From assembly GCA_903923395.1 (NCBI GenBank), contig CAIXXM010000044.1:1-59510 (forward strand): a stretch of 59,510 nucleotides of DNA. Direction: 5' to 3'. The notes below the pieces were generated by a model, which was not told the origin of the DNA, searched no databases, and saw nothing but the letters and a program-made list of their open reading frames with translations. Shown here in pieces: positions 17,494-27,179 of the stretch (positions are counted from its first letter, which is position 1; the number at the start of each line of letters is the position of its first letter). The translations under genes were made by a program, and so were the position numbers. The DNA is from an uncultured Acidobacteriia bacterium. GTDB lineage: Bacteria; Acidobacteriota; Terriglobia; Bryobacterales; Bryobacteraceae.

Positions 17494-18873
17494 ATGAGTG
17501 ACTTTAACGCTAAACCCCATGTGTGTGGTGGACCGGTCGTACCAAGCTTCTTTGGACGCAGAAGCTTCGTGCAAGCCGGCGTTCTGGGCGGCCTTGGTCT
17601 GACCATGGGCGATTACTTCCGCCTCCGTGCCGGAATTGTTCGTTCCCCCAACGGAGCCAAGCTGCCGGAAGGCAAAGCGAAGAGCGTTATCCAAATCTAT
17701 TTCCCTGGCGGCGTTGCGCAGCAGGAAACCTGGGATCCAAAACCCGAAGCTCCCATTGAATTCCGCGGCCCGCTCGGTGTGGTGAAGACCAAGATCCCCG
17801 GCGTGGTGTTTAGCGAGAACCTCTCCCGTACGGCGGCCATTGCGGACAAGATCAGCGTGGTGCGTTCCATCACCGGTCGCATTCCAGATCACGCACAGGC
17901 CACGTACCACATGTTTACGGGCTACCTGCCCTCACCCGCGATTCTTCATCCCTGTATGGGATCAGTGGTTTCGAACCAGTTCGGTCCGAAGAACAATATG
18001 CCGCCGTTTGTCGGCTTGCCGAATGTTCCAGCGCAGGCTGGAACGGGGTACCTAAGCTCAAAGTTCGGTGCGTTTGAACTGGGTGGCGATCCGGCGCAGA
18101 GGGACTTCCGCGTTCGTGACATTGCCATGGCGAAGTCGATGACCGATGACCGGTTTGCCGCGCGCCGCTCGGCCCGGGAAGCTGTGGAAGACCACTTCCG
18201 CGTACTCGAAAAGAGCCCGGCGGAGCTGGATGCCATGGATGATTTCTACGCGCAGGCCTATAAGCTGATCAACTCGCCTGAGGCGCGCAAGGCATTCACT
18301 TTGGATGGCGAAACCGATGCGATGACCAAGCTCTACGGCGAATACAAGAGGCCGAACGGGCAGCCGTTCAGCATCTCCCGTCAGTTGATGCTGGCCCGCC
18401 GTCTTGTGGAAGCCGGTGTTCGCTTCGTGACTGTGATGTACAGCGGCACGCAGGGTTGGGACAACCACACCGGCATCCGTGAATCCATGAACCAGGGGTT
18501 GCCGGCCTTCGATCACGCATTCGCCGGTTTGATCACCGACCTGGAGCAGCGTGGATTGCTGGACACCACCATCGTCATGGTGACCTCAGAATTTGGCCGT
18601 ACGCCGAAGATCAATGAGACCGCCGGGCGCGATCACTGGGCGCGCGTCTATTCGCAAGTGCTCGCCGGCGGAGGCATCACCCGGGGCAACATCTACGGTG
18701 TGACGAGTGCCACCGCGGCGGAAGCCGATCAGAATCCGGTCACGGTGGAAGACTACCTCGCGACTGTGTATCACCAACTCGGCATCAACTGCGAAGACCG
18801 CCTGATGGCTCCCGGTGACCGTCCCATCGACATCGTCCGTGGCGGCAAGCATGTCGAATCGTTGATTGGATAA
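17494..18873 (+). CDS. DUF1501 domain protein (sulfatase-like fold, exported)
   Basis: A 459-residue protein preceded by a GGGAGAG ribosome site. The N-terminus has a Tat-like signal, GRRSFVQAGVLGGLGL at about residues 21-36. DUF1501 hallmarks follow: IYFPGGVAQQETWDPKPEAP, the central VTVMYSGTQGWDNHTG, and TSEFGRTPKINETAGRDHW near 370. The last block resembles the metal-site motif of the alkaline phosphatase/sulfatase superfamily, but no substrate is known. DUF1501 genes nearly always sit beside DUF1549/DUF1553 cytochromes, as here. Six bases separate it from the PPC-domain gene, so it heads a four-gene operon driven by the promoter at 17416. Confidence 0.93.
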   Translation: MSDFNAKPHVCGGPVVPSFFGRRSFVQAGVLGGLGLTMGDYFRLRAGIVRSPNGAKLPEGKAKSVIQIYFPGGVAQQETWDPKPEAPIEFRGPLGVVKTKIPGVVFSENLSRTAAIADKISVVRSITGRIPDHAQATYHMFTGYLPSPAILHPCMGSVVSNQFGPKNNMPPFVGLPNVPAQAGTGYLSSKFGAFELGGDPAQRDFRVRDIAMAKSMTDDRFAARRSAREAVEDHFRVLEKSPAELDAMDDFYAQAYKLINSPEARKAFTLDGETDAMTKLYGEYKRPNGQPFSISRQLMLARRLVEAGVRFVTVMYSGTQGWDNHTGIRESMNQGLPAFDHAFAGLITDLEQRGLLDTTIVMVTSEFGRTPKINETAGRDHWARVYSQVLAGGGITRGNIYGVTSATAAEADQNPVTVEDYLATVYHQLGINCEDRLMAPGDRPIDIVRGGKHVESLIG

Positions 18874-18879
18874 CAAAAC

Positions 18880-21297
18880 ATGAAGAAGTCAGCGCTTTGG
18901 ATCCTTTTGGGAGCCACGCAACTGGCTCCCTCAGTTTTCGCTCAGCAGCGTCAACTGGAATATGTTCTGCCCAGAGGCGGCGCACAGGGTGCGACCGTGG
19001 ATGTGGTTTTGAACGGCCAGTATATGCAGGAGCCGAAGGAGATCCGGTTCTACGATAACTGCATTCAGGCCACCGACGTTGCCCCCGGCACGCGTCCGGG
19101 CTTTGAGGTCAAGGCCAAGTTTCACATTGCGCCGGATTGCACCCCTGGCGAGCATGTCTTCCGGCTGCGCACGACAAAGGCACTCACCGAACCAGTGACC
19201 TTTTGGGTCAGCCGGTTCGCGACTGTTTTCGAAAACGAGAAGAAGACCGGCGAAAACGACACTCTCGCGAAGGCCATGCCTGTGCCGTTGAATTCCACCG
19301 TGGAAGGCCAGATGCAGCCGGGCAATGAGGCGGACGTCGACATCTATAAAGTCGAAGTTCCCGCAGGCAAGCGTCTGAGCGTGGAAGTCGAAGCGATTCG
19401 CCTCGGCACAACGCCGCGCGAAGGCGAGAACGACCTCATGGTCCGGATCCTGGATGCGGATGGCAAGGAACTCGGGCTTGATAAGGATAGCGCTCTGTTT
19501 ATCCAAGATCCCGTGCTCTCGGTCGCTGTTCCCAAAGCAGGCACTTACTACGTGGAGATCAAGCAGCAGATCTTCATCGCTCCCCGCCTCGCTTATTACC
19601 GGGCGCATATTGGCACATTTACAAGGCCACTTGGCGTTTATCCTGCCGGCGGTGCCCTTGGGGAAACAGTTGATGTGAAGGTGCTCGGAGATCCTCTGGG
19701 TCCGCGCACGGAAACTGTGGCGTTGCCAAAGCGCGAAGGGGATTACCCCTGGTTTGCCGGCAAAGGCGCCGAGCAGGCTCCCTCGCCGAACTTGTTGCGC
19801 GTTTCGCCCTATCGGAATGTACTCAAGGGAGAAGGTGCTGCGACGGAGGCGGGTGCTTTGCCCGTCGCGTTGAATGGCATTCTGGACCAGCCAGGCAAAG
19901 CAGATGTCTTCAAGATCACGGCCAAGAAAGACCAACAGTGGAAGGTCCGGGTCTATGCTCGTGCACTGGGTTCGCCGATGGATGCGAAGTTGTGGATTCG
20001 CCCAGTGGCGTCAGAGAAACATTTGCTCGATGCCGATGATTCGCGGTTGCCAGACCTCGGCATGCCGTCCATGCGCGGCAGTTGGGTGGTGAAGGAGTCT
20101 CTCGATCCGGTGGCGCTCTTCAAGGTTCCTGCCGATGGCGAGTATCTCATCGGAATCGAAGATGGCCGGGGTACCGCAAGCCCGCTGCATGTGTACAGAA
20201 TTGAGATCGAGCAGCCTGTCGACGCGGTCTACACGCACATTACGCAGAATGACGGCTACATGATTCCGCGCATGACGGGCATGATTATCCCGAAGGGCTC
20301 GCAGTGGGTGATGGAAGTGCAGGTCGCGCAGGGCTTCGGCAACAACTACAAAGGCGACATCGAATTGGAAGCTGTTGGTCTGCCCAAAGGGATTCACATG
20401 GAAGCTCCCAGGTATGTGAAGGGGGCTGTCAAAATGCCTGTGATCTTTACCGCGGATGCGGATGCAGAACCGCAGGCGGCCCTGGTGGAACTGCTGGCCC
20501 GTCCTGTCGACCGGAAAGTTCCTCTGAAGACCGGGAGCCGGCAGGGTTTCGCCTTGATTAACCGTGGCAATGAATTGCCTTTGCACGTGGTGTTTCTGGA
20601 TAAATTCATGCTCGCAGTGACGAATCCGCCGCCGTTCGATATTGAATTGAAGACGCCCGCCGCTCCAATCGCGCAGAATGGCGAATTGCCACTCGAAGCA
20701 AAAGTGACCAGGCATGGGGATTTCAAAGGACCGGTCGAGATCGTGCCGGACTGGCTGCCCGGTGCTGTGACCAAAGGGCCGGTGGTTACCATTCCAGCCG
20801 ACAAGACGGAAGGGACCTTCGTGATTCATGCGGGCCCCAAAGCTTCGGCCGGCAAATACCAGATTGCGATGAGTGCGAGCACCGTGGAAGGGGATGCCTT
20901 CAGTGGTGTGGGACGCATCCGCGTTTCCTCGAAGTTCGCCGAGCTAACGGTCGCGGAACCCTACGTGAATATTACTCTGAAACGCGCCGCTGTGGAGCGC
21001 GGACAGATAGCCTCAATTACCGCAACCATCGAACAGAAGCATGCCTTCTCCGGTCAGGCGACATTGACGTTGAAGAACCTGCCGAAGGGCGTGGAACTGG
21101 CAGGTCCGGCACCGAAGATTACGGCCAAGGATACGGAGACCACTTTCCAGGTCAAGGCATCGCAAGACGCGCTGGCCGGGCTTTACAAAGACCTCACCTG
21201 CGAACTCACTGTGACCGATGGTGGCCAGAAGGTTTCCCAGCAAAGTGGCAGCGGTATTCTCCGCATCGATCCTGCAAGAATGGCGGTGAAGAAATGA
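18880..21297 (+). CDS. Secreted protein with PPC and Ig-like domains
   Basis: An 805-residue exported protein (signal MKKSALWILLGATQLAPSVFAQ). Two pre-peptidase C-terminal (PPC)-like beta domains can be seen. The first is at about 120-240 (EGQMQPGNEADVDIYKVEVP, AGTYYVEIKQ). The second is at about 325-445 (GILDQPGKADVFKITAKKDQ, DGEYLIGIEDGRG). Further beta-sandwich segments run to the C-terminus (GDFKGPVEIVPDWLPG, FSGQATLTLKNLPKGVELAG). There is no heme motif or catalytic signature. It probably acts as a scaffold or binding partner for the cytochrome proteins of this operon. It overlaps the next gene by ATGA (21294-21297). Confidence 0.88.
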   Translation: MKKSALWILLGATQLAPSVFAQQRQLEYVLPRGGAQGATVDVVLNGQYMQEPKEIRFYDNCIQATDVAPGTRPGFEVKAKFHIAPDCTPGEHVFRLRTTKALTEPVTFWVSRFATVFENEKKTGENDTLAKAMPVPLNSTVEGQMQPGNEADVDIYKVEVPAGKRLSVEVEAIRLGTTPREGENDLMVRILDADGKELGLDKDSALFIQDPVLSVAVPKAGTYYVEIKQQIFIAPRLAYYRAHIGTFTRPLGVYPAGGALGETVDVKVLGDPLGPRTETVALPKREGDYPWFAGKGAEQAPSPNLLRVSPYRNVLKGEGAATEAGALPVALNGILDQPGKADVFKITAKKDQQWKVRVYARALGSPMDAKLWIRPVASEKHLLDADDSRLPDLGMPSMRGSWVVKESLDPVALFKVPADGEYLIGIEDGRGTASPLHVYRIEIEQPVDAVYTHITQNDGYMIPRMTGMIIPKGSQWVMEVQVAQGFGNNYKGDIELEAVGLPKGIHMEAPRYVKGAVKMPVIFTADADAEPQAALVELLARPVDRKVPLKTGSRQGFALINRGNELPLHVVFLDKFMLAVTNPPPFDIELKTPAAPIAQNGELPLEAKVTRHGDFKGPVEIVPDWLPGAVTKGPVVTIPADKTEGTFVIHAGPKASAGKYQIAMSASTVEGDAFSGVGRIRVSSKFAELTVAEPYVNITLKRAAVERGQIASITATIEQKHAFSGQATLTLKNLPKGVELAGPAPKITAKDTETTFQVKASQDALAGLYKDLTCELTVTDGGQKVSQQSGSGILRIDPARMAVKK

Positions 21298-23516
21298 AGC
21301 GTGTTTCTCTTGCTTTGATTTCGTTTTGTTCGCTGGCGGTGGCTGCTGCCCCGCCGAAGACTGTGCGTCCGGTGGCTGAGCCGCCAAAGCCGGTCAGCTT
21401 CCGGCTCGATGTGATGCCCGTCTTCTTCCGTGCGGGCTGCAACAGCGGTGGCTGCCATGGTGCGGCCTCCGGTAAAGATGGCTTTCACTTATCGCTGTTC
21501 GGATATGACCCGGCTGGTGATTACTACCGCCTGACGCAGCAGATGGTCGGGCGCCGGATCGATGTTTCTGAGCCTGCACAGAGTCTATTACTCAAAAAGG
21601 CAGTGGGCAGCGTGCCGCACTCCGGCGGCGAACGCTTTAAGCCGGATTCCCCTTATTACAAAACACTCCTCCGCTGGATTGAAGCGGGCGCGCCTGACGA
21701 TTCTGATTCCGTGCCACAGGTAACGGGCATTTCGCTGGTGCCGGACAAAGTGGTCTTCGGCAGTCTGGAAGAGAAGAAAGCTACCTCGAAGCCATTGCAG
21801 GTCGTCGCCAAATACTCTGATGGAACCACGCGCGTGGTGAATCAGCTTGCCCTGTATGTGACGAACAACAAGGGAACCGCGGATATCAACGAAAATGGCG
21901 TGGTTACCGCGGGTAAGTCCGGCGACACGTTCGTGTTCGCGCGGTTTGCCAAGTACACCACCGGAGCGGAAATCATAGTTCTGCCGAAGGAAAAGTTCAA
22001 GTGGCCCAAGGTTGTTGAGAATAACTACATCGACACGATTGTCGATAACAAGCTCAAGAACCTGCATATTACTCCGAGCGAAGTTTGCGGTGATGAGGAA
22101 TTCCTGCGCCGCGCCACGCTTGACCTGACGGGTCTCCCGCCGACGCCCGAAGAATACGCGGCTTTCATGGCCGACAAGAGTGAAGACAAGCGGACCAAGC
22201 TCGTCGACACACTGCTTGCGAAAGATGAATTCGCGGATGTCTGGGCCACCAAGTGGGCCGAAATCCTGAAGATCACCACCGATAACGGCAATCAGTTCGG
22301 CACGGACCGCAAGGCGGCCTTCGCCTACTATGACTGGATTCGGGAACAGATGCGGAAGAATGTGCCGGTCGATAAGTTCGTGCGCGCACAGCTGGCCAGC
22401 ACCGGCAGCACCTTCGATGAACCGGCTTCCAATCTCTACACCATGCTGCCGCAGGGCCAGTATGATCCCAAGGCCGTTGCGCAGGACATCGCGCAGGTCT
22501 TCACAGGTATGCGCATCCAGTGTGCGCAGTGCCACAACCATCCCTTTGACCGCTGGACACAAAATGATTACTACAGCTTTGTGAGCTTCTTCACCGGAGT
22601 CAAGCGCAAGGTGGGCGCGGAGAGCCGCGAGATGTTTGTTTGGGATGATCCCAATGCTGCTCCCGCCAAGCATCTTCTCGATAACCGTCCCATGCCCGCG
22701 CGCTTTCTCGGTGGCGATGCTCCGGATGTTACTGGCAAAGACCCCCGCGTAGCTCTTGCGGAATGGCTCACCTCCAAAGACAACACCATGTTCCGGCAGA
22801 ACATCGCCAACCGCGTGTGGGGTCATTTCATGGGCCGCGGCATTGTGGAACCTGTGGATGATGTCCGTATCAGCAATCCGCCCTCCAACCGCGAGTTACT
22901 GGAAGAACTCGGCAAGCGGCTGGCCGGTTACGACTATGACATCAAGAAGCTGGTGCGGGATATCTGTCTCTCGCGCACTTATCAGTTGTCTTCCGCGCCC
23001 AATGCAACAAACAAAGATGACGACTCCCAGTTCTCCCATGCGAAGCTCCGCCGTCTGCGTGCGGATGTCCTTCTGGATGCCATCGACACCGCGACGGAAA
23101 CCAAGACGAACTTCGGGAGTTATCCGGCCGGGCTCCGTGCCATGCAGCTTTATGAGGGCACCAAGCGCAGCGGGAATTACTTCCTGAAAACCTTTGGTAT
23201 CTCAAGCCGGGATTCCGTCAACGTTAGTGAAACCCGACTTGAACCGACGCTGTCCCAGGCTCTTCATCTGATCAACGGTGACACGCTCGAAGGCAAGCTG
23301 CGGAACAGCCCTGTCGTGGCGGACCTGCTCAAAGAGAACAAGAAACCCGATGAGATCTTTGATGCTCTCTATGTGCGTGCGCTTGGCCGCAAGCCCTCCG
23401 CCGAAGAGGAACAGAAGTTGAAGGTACTGGTTGCGGGCAAGGAAACCGACCGCAAGGCGTACGACGATATTTTCTGGGCTCTGTTGAATTCCACGGAATT
23501 CTCTTTTAACCACTAA
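21294..23516 (+). CDS. DUF1549/DUF1553 protein with Big_2 domain and two heme-type motifs
   Basis: A 740-residue exported protein (signal peptide about 1-19). Domains in order: an atypical heme-like motif with four bases of spacing in residues, C49-N-S-G-G-C54-H55, inside a cytochrome-like region; a bacterial Ig-like (Big_2) domain at about 141-232 (VVAKYSDGTTRVVNQLA); DUF1549 at about 240-450 with CAQCHNHPFDRW (Cys410-His414); and DUF1553 at about 490-735 (NRVWGHFMGRGIVEPVDDVR). Function of the family is unknown; heme binding by CAQCH is likely and by the CX4CH motif uncertain. It overlaps the previous gene by four bases and the next by one (TAATG), so expression is coupled. Confidence 0.93.
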   Translation: MKRVSLALISFCSLAVAAAPPKTVRPVAEPPKPVSFRLDVMPVFFRAGCNSGGCHGAASGKDGFHLSLFGYDPAGDYYRLTQQMVGRRIDVSEPAQSLLLKKAVGSVPHSGGERFKPDSPYYKTLLRWIEAGAPDDSDSVPQVTGISLVPDKVVFGSLEEKKATSKPLQVVAKYSDGTTRVVNQLALYVTNNKGTADINENGVVTAGKSGDTFVFARFAKYTTGAEIIVLPKEKFKWPKVVENNYIDTIVDNKLKNLHITPSEVCGDEEFLRRATLDLTGLPPTPEEYAAFMADKSEDKRTKLVDTLLAKDEFADVWATKWAEILKITTDNGNQFGTDRKAAFAYYDWIREQMRKNVPVDKFVRAQLASTGSTFDEPASNLYTMLPQGQYDPKAVAQDIAQVFTGMRIQCAQCHNHPFDRWTQNDYYSFVSFFTGVKRKVGAESREMFVWDDPNAAPAKHLLDNRPMPARFLGGDAPDVTGKDPRVALAEWLTSKDNTMFRQNIANRVWGHFMGRGIVEPVDDVRISNPPSNRELLEELGKRLAGYDYDIKKLVRDICLSRTYQLSSAPNATNKDDDSQFSHAKLRRLRADVLLDAIDTATETKTNFGSYPAGLRAMQLYEGTKRSGNYFLKTFGISSRDSVNVSETRLEPTLSQALHLINGDTLEGKLRNSPVVADLLKENKKPDEIFDALYVRALGRKPSAEEEQKLKVLVAGKETDRKAYDDIFWALLNSTEFSFNH

Positions 23517-24937
23517 TGCAAAAACTACTTGTTGCCGCATTATTTTGTCTGCCGTGTTTGGCGCAGCAGCATCCGAATTACGATGACGATGTAAAGCCCA
23601 TCTTCCGCCGCTACTGTCTGGGCTGCCATTCGGCTTCCGGCGCACGTTCGGGCCTCAATCTGGAGGCCTATGACGGCGTCATGAAGGGTGGCAGTTCCGG
23701 TGATGCAGTGAAGCCGGGCCGGGCGTCGACGAGTCTTTTGTATCAGGCGGTGGCACATGAAGGCGATGGTGTCCCGCGCATGCCGCAAGGGGGCGGGAAG
23801 ATTCCCGATGCCGCGATCAGCACCATCCGTGACTGGATTGCCAACGGTGTTCTTGAGAATGCCACCAGCAAGCCGAAAGGTCCGGTAAACACCACAGCGA
23901 ATTTCACCGGCAGCACGTTGAATAAACCCGTGGGGCCCATCCCCATGCCGAAAACCTTGCCGGCGTTTGGCGCCAAGGAACCGCTGCGGCCCACTCCGGT
24001 GACGGCCATGGCCTCCAGTCCCTGGGCTCCGCTTCTGGCCGTGGCAGGGCATGAGCGCATTTATCTCTACAACACGAATACCAAGGAACTGGTCGGCGAA
24101 CTGCCGTTTCCGGAAGGCGTGCCCTATGTTCTGCGCTTCAGCCGTGACGGTTCGAGGTTGCTGGCGGGTGGCGGCAAGGGAGTGGAAGCTGGCAAAGTCG
24201 GGATTTACGATGTATGGACAGGCGCGCGCGTAGCCACGGTCGGAGCTGAATTCGATCTCGTTCTTGCGGCCGATCTCAGTCCGGACAACACGCTTGTTGC
24301 GCTGGGCGGGCCATCGAAGATCGTGAAGGTTTACAAGATCGGCGAGCCCCGTCCTGTTTACCAAATCAAGAAACATACAGAGTGGATTACCGCGATTGAG
24401 TTCAGCCCGGATGGCTCAAAGCTCGCGACTGGTGACCGCTCCGGGGGCCTGTATCTTTGGGAGGCTGCGACTGGCGGCATCATTGTTCCGCTTGCCGAGC
24501 ACAAGGACGCCGTCAATTGCTTAAGCTGGCGCGGGGACGGTGCTCTTCTCGCATCCGGCGGCGAGGATGGGGAACTCGTGGTTTGGAACGCAACGGATGG
24601 CTTTCCTTCGGCAACGGCGCAGAACGCGCACGCTCCCAAGCCGCCGCCGGGTACTTTCGGAAAGCTGCCGAATGGTGTCCTCAGTGTGCAGTTCACCGCG
24701 GACGGCAGGATTGTGACCACCGGCCGCGACAAGATGGTGAAGATCTGGGGGCCCGATGCCAAACAGCGGAGTGCCTCCAAAGTACTGGACAGTCTGCCCA
24801 CGAAAATCGCCAGTTCCTTCGATGGAAAGCTGGTTTTTGAAGGCGACTATTCCGGCGGCGTTTCTATTTGGGACGGGAAAGACTTCGTTCCATTATCTCC
24901 AGTACTGCAGAAAACCGCTTCGAATATTCCGAAATAA
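23516..24937 (+). CDS. Planctomycete-type cytochrome c fused to WD40 beta-propeller
   Basis: A 473-residue exported protein. After the signal peptide (about 1-16) comes a PSD1-type cytochrome domain with heme motif CLGCH at about 34-38, in VKPIFRRYCLGCHSASGARS, and the ending IRDWIANG. A spacer rich in Pro and Thr leads into WD40 repeats (about 160-465), for example HTEWITAIEFSPDGSKLATG and HKDAVNCLSWRGDGALLASG. The propeller probably mediates protein contacts. It is the last gene of the four-gene operon and starts at the TAATG overlap with the DUF1553 gene. It adds a further heme protein to the assembly. Confidence 0.92.
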   Translation: MQKLLVAALFCLPCLAQQHPNYDDDVKPIFRRYCLGCHSASGARSGLNLEAYDGVMKGGSSGDAVKPGRASTSLLYQAVAHEGDGVPRMPQGGGKIPDAAISTIRDWIANGVLENATSKPKGPVNTTANFTGSTLNKPVGPIPMPKTLPAFGAKEPLRPTPVTAMASSPWAPLLAVAGHERIYLYNTNTKELVGELPFPEGVPYVLRFSRDGSRLLAGGGKGVEAGKVGIYDVWTGARVATVGAEFDLVLAADLSPDNTLVALGGPSKIVKVYKIGEPRPVYQIKKHTEWITAIEFSPDGSKLATGDRSGGLYLWEAATGGIIVPLAEHKDAVNCLSWRGDGALLASGGEDGELVVWNATDGFPSATAQNAHAPKPPPGTFGKLPNGVLSVQFTADGRIVTTGRDKMVKIWGPDAKQRSASKVLDSLPTKIASSFDGKLVFEGDYSGGVSIWDGKDFVPLSPVLQKTASNIPK

Positions 24938-24970
24938 GGCAGCCGTCATAAGAGTTCGCATATACTCGTA

Positions 24971-24995
24971 AGGAACGCCCTAAAGGGGCATTCCT
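24971..24995 (+). other. Hairpin between the cytochrome operon and the ABC-cNMP gene
   Basis: AGGAACGCCC (24971-24980) pairs with GGGCATTCCT (24986-24995) over a five-base loop, with one C-A mismatch. No T run follows, so it is not a classic terminator. It ends six bases before the ABC gene's ATG and could influence its translation. Confidence 0.4.
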
Positions 24996-25001
24996 GGATG
25001 A

Positions 25002-27179
25002 ATGGTTCGTTCTTTGTATAGCTTCCGGTCCATGATCGCGCAGAGCCGTCTCACGCTGGCGGGCATTTGCGTGGCTCTGTGTATAGAAACAGCTTTCTAC
25101 TGCTGGGTGCCCTTGGGGTTCCGGGTTCTGGTGGATAATGTCGCGCCTTCCCGCGACTATGATCTCTTCAGCTATATCGTCCTTTCTTTTGCCGGTGGAG
25201 CATTGCTGGCCTCCTGTGTCGGTTTTGCGCGCGATTATTTGTATGCCACAATGCAGTCCAAACTGGTGGCTCAAATGCGCCAGGACATGTTCGAATGCCT
25301 GCAACAGTTATCGATGTCTTTCCATTTGCGCGCCGCCATGGGCGATATGCTGGGAGCATTTTCCCGGGATCTGGCAGCGATAGAAAATGCCGCCAGCGGT
25401 TCCGTGCCTCACCTGCTGCTGCCGCTGATTCAATGCGTCACCTGCACTTTGGTGCTGCTGTTTTTAGATTGGCGTCTCGCGGCTACTGCCTGGCTGCTCT
25501 GGCCGTGGATGTTCCTGGCCCCGCGCCGGATCGAATCCGAAGCCGTCACGGCCAAAGATGAGCGGCAAGCAGACGAAGAGACCGTTCTGGATGCGGTCTA
25601 TGAGAATCTCTCCGCGCAAACCATTGTCCGGGCCTTTTCGCTGGAACGTTTTGGCAGTTCGGTCTTTCGGCGGAGAAATGAGAACCTCTCGCGCAGCGCC
25701 ATGCGTGCCGGACTTCTGACATTGATGCGGGAACGGATGGCGATGTCCGGCATATTATTGATCCAAATCACTGTCTTTGGTCTCGCCTCCTGGCTGGTCA
25801 TGAGCGACAGACTCTCCCTTGGAACGCTTGTGGCCGCACAAATTCTTACCGGGATGCTGGCTCTTTCCCTGAGCCTGCTCGCGCACTCATCCCGCATTAT
25901 TGAGGCCGGAAAAGAAGGAATGGCGCGGATTAATGCCTTCCTCAGTGAACCGGTCGGCATGTCCGATGCAGGCAGCGCCGTGGACCTTCCGCCCTTCACC
26001 AATGAAATCCGTTTCCGTGGCGTGGACTTCAGCTATGCCGGGCAGGATCTGGCGCTCGATGGTGCCTATGCGCGGATCAAGCAGGGCAGCTTTGTGGCTT
26101 TCGTCGGCACCAGCGGTGCAGGCAAGAGCACCATGCTGAACCTGCTCATGCGTTTGTTTGACCCGCAGGCGGGCGTTATTACGGTGGACGGCCAGGATAT
26201 ACGCGGCTTCAAAGTGGGTTCCCTGCGGTCACAAATGGCCGTGGTGCTTGAAGATAATTTCCTTTTCAGTACTTCGATTAAGGAAAATATCCGCCTCGGC
26301 AGGCCGGGCGCGTCCGATGAGGAAGTGATTGAAGCGGCCAAACTGGCGGAAATTCACGACTTTATTGTTAGTCTTCCCGAAGGTTATGACTCACAGGCGG
26401 GCGAGCGCGGTGAGCCGTTTTCCCATGCCAACAGGCAGCGTATCGCACTGGCCCGGGCCATGCTGCGCAAACCCTCCATCCTTCTGCTGGATGAAGCGAC
26501 CTCCGCGCTGGACCCGCTCGGCGAAGCCGCCATTACGCAAACGATCGAGCGCCTGGCCGTGGGCCGTACTGTCATTTCGGTGACGCACCGTTTGTCGTCT
26601 GCCCAGGGAGCGGATCACATTTTCGTCTTTGATCGCGGGCGGGTTGCGGAACAGGGCAACCATGCCGAACTCCTCGCCGCCGGCGGCACGTACGCCAGTC
26701 TTTGGCAGAAGCAGGCGGGTTTCACATTCTCCGCGGATGGCGGGCACGTGGATGTGGATGCCAAGCGACTGCGCGCCCTGCCCATTTTGGAATCGATTGA
26801 TGAGGCCCGCCTGGAAGACTTGGCTCCGTTCTTCGCGACAGAGAACTATGCCTCGGGCCGGGAAATCGTGCGGCAAGGGGACCCCGGCGACAAGTTCTAC
26901 ATCATCGTGCGCGGCAAGGTCGAGGTGCTGCGGCAGGATGGTGTGCAGCACGAACCCCGCCGGGTCGCGATCCTGCACGATGGTGATTACTTCGGCGAGA
27001 TCACGCTGTTGACCGGTTTTCCGCGGACCGCCACCGTGCGGACGCTGACGCTTTGCACCTGCATCTCACTCGAACGGACCCATTTCAACCGTATGTTGGA
27101 ACGTTTCCCTGAATTGCAGAATGAAATCTCGAATGTGGCGCGCGACCGGCTGAAACTCGCCAGCGCCGCGACCCTCTAA
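25002..27179 (+). CDS. ABC exporter half-transporter with C-terminal cyclic-nucleotide-binding domain and degenerate ATPase motifs
   Basis: A 725-residue protein. Membrane helices of a type-1 exporter cover about 15-300. The ATPase domain (about 335-570) has Walker A GTSGAGKST (Lys375), Walker B ILLLDEATSALD and the switch histidine in SVTHR (529). The Q-loop glutamine is Glu417 (VVLEDNFLF) and the signature LSGGQ is replaced by FSHAN (473-477), although RQRIALARAM after it is normal. A cNMP-binding-like domain follows (about 595-720: VRQGDPGDKFYIIVRGKVEV, DGDYFGEITLLTGFPRTATV). It may be gated by a nucleotide or pair with a canonical half-transporter elsewhere. Substrate unknown. It converges on the M20 gene with a 4-base overlap. 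Confidence 0.92.
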   Translation: MVRSLYSFRSMIAQSRLTLAGICVALCIETAFYCWVPLGFRVLVDNVAPSRDYDLFSYIVLSFAGGALLASCVGFARDYLYATMQSKLVAQMRQDMFECLQQLSMSFHLRAAMGDMLGAFSRDLAAIENAASGSVPHLLLPLIQCVTCTLVLLFLDWRLAATAWLLWPWMFLAPRRIESEAVTAKDERQADEETVLDAVYENLSAQTIVRAFSLERFGSSVFRRRNENLSRSAMRAGLLTLMRERMAMSGILLIQITVFGLASWLVMSDRLSLGTLVAAQILTGMLALSLSLLAHSSRIIEAGKEGMARINAFLSEPVGMSDAGSAVDLPPFTNEIRFRGVDFSYAGQDLALDGAYARIKQGSFVAFVGTSGAGKSTMLNLLMRLFDPQAGVITVDGQDIRGFKVGSLRSQMAVVLEDNFLFSTSIKENIRLGRPGASDEEVIEAAKLAEIHDFIVSLPEGYDSQAGERGEPFSHANRQRIALARAMLRKPSILLLDEATSALDPLGEAAITQTIERLAVGRTVISVTHRLSSAQGADHIFVFDRGRVAEQGNHAELLAAGGTYASLWQKQAGFTFSADGGHVDVDAKRLRALPILESIDEARLEDLAPFFATENYASGREIVRQGDPGDKFYIIVRGKVEVLRQDGVQHEPRRVAILHDGDYFGEITLLTGFPRTATVRTLTLCTCISLERTHFNRMLERFPELQNEISNVARDRLKLASAATL

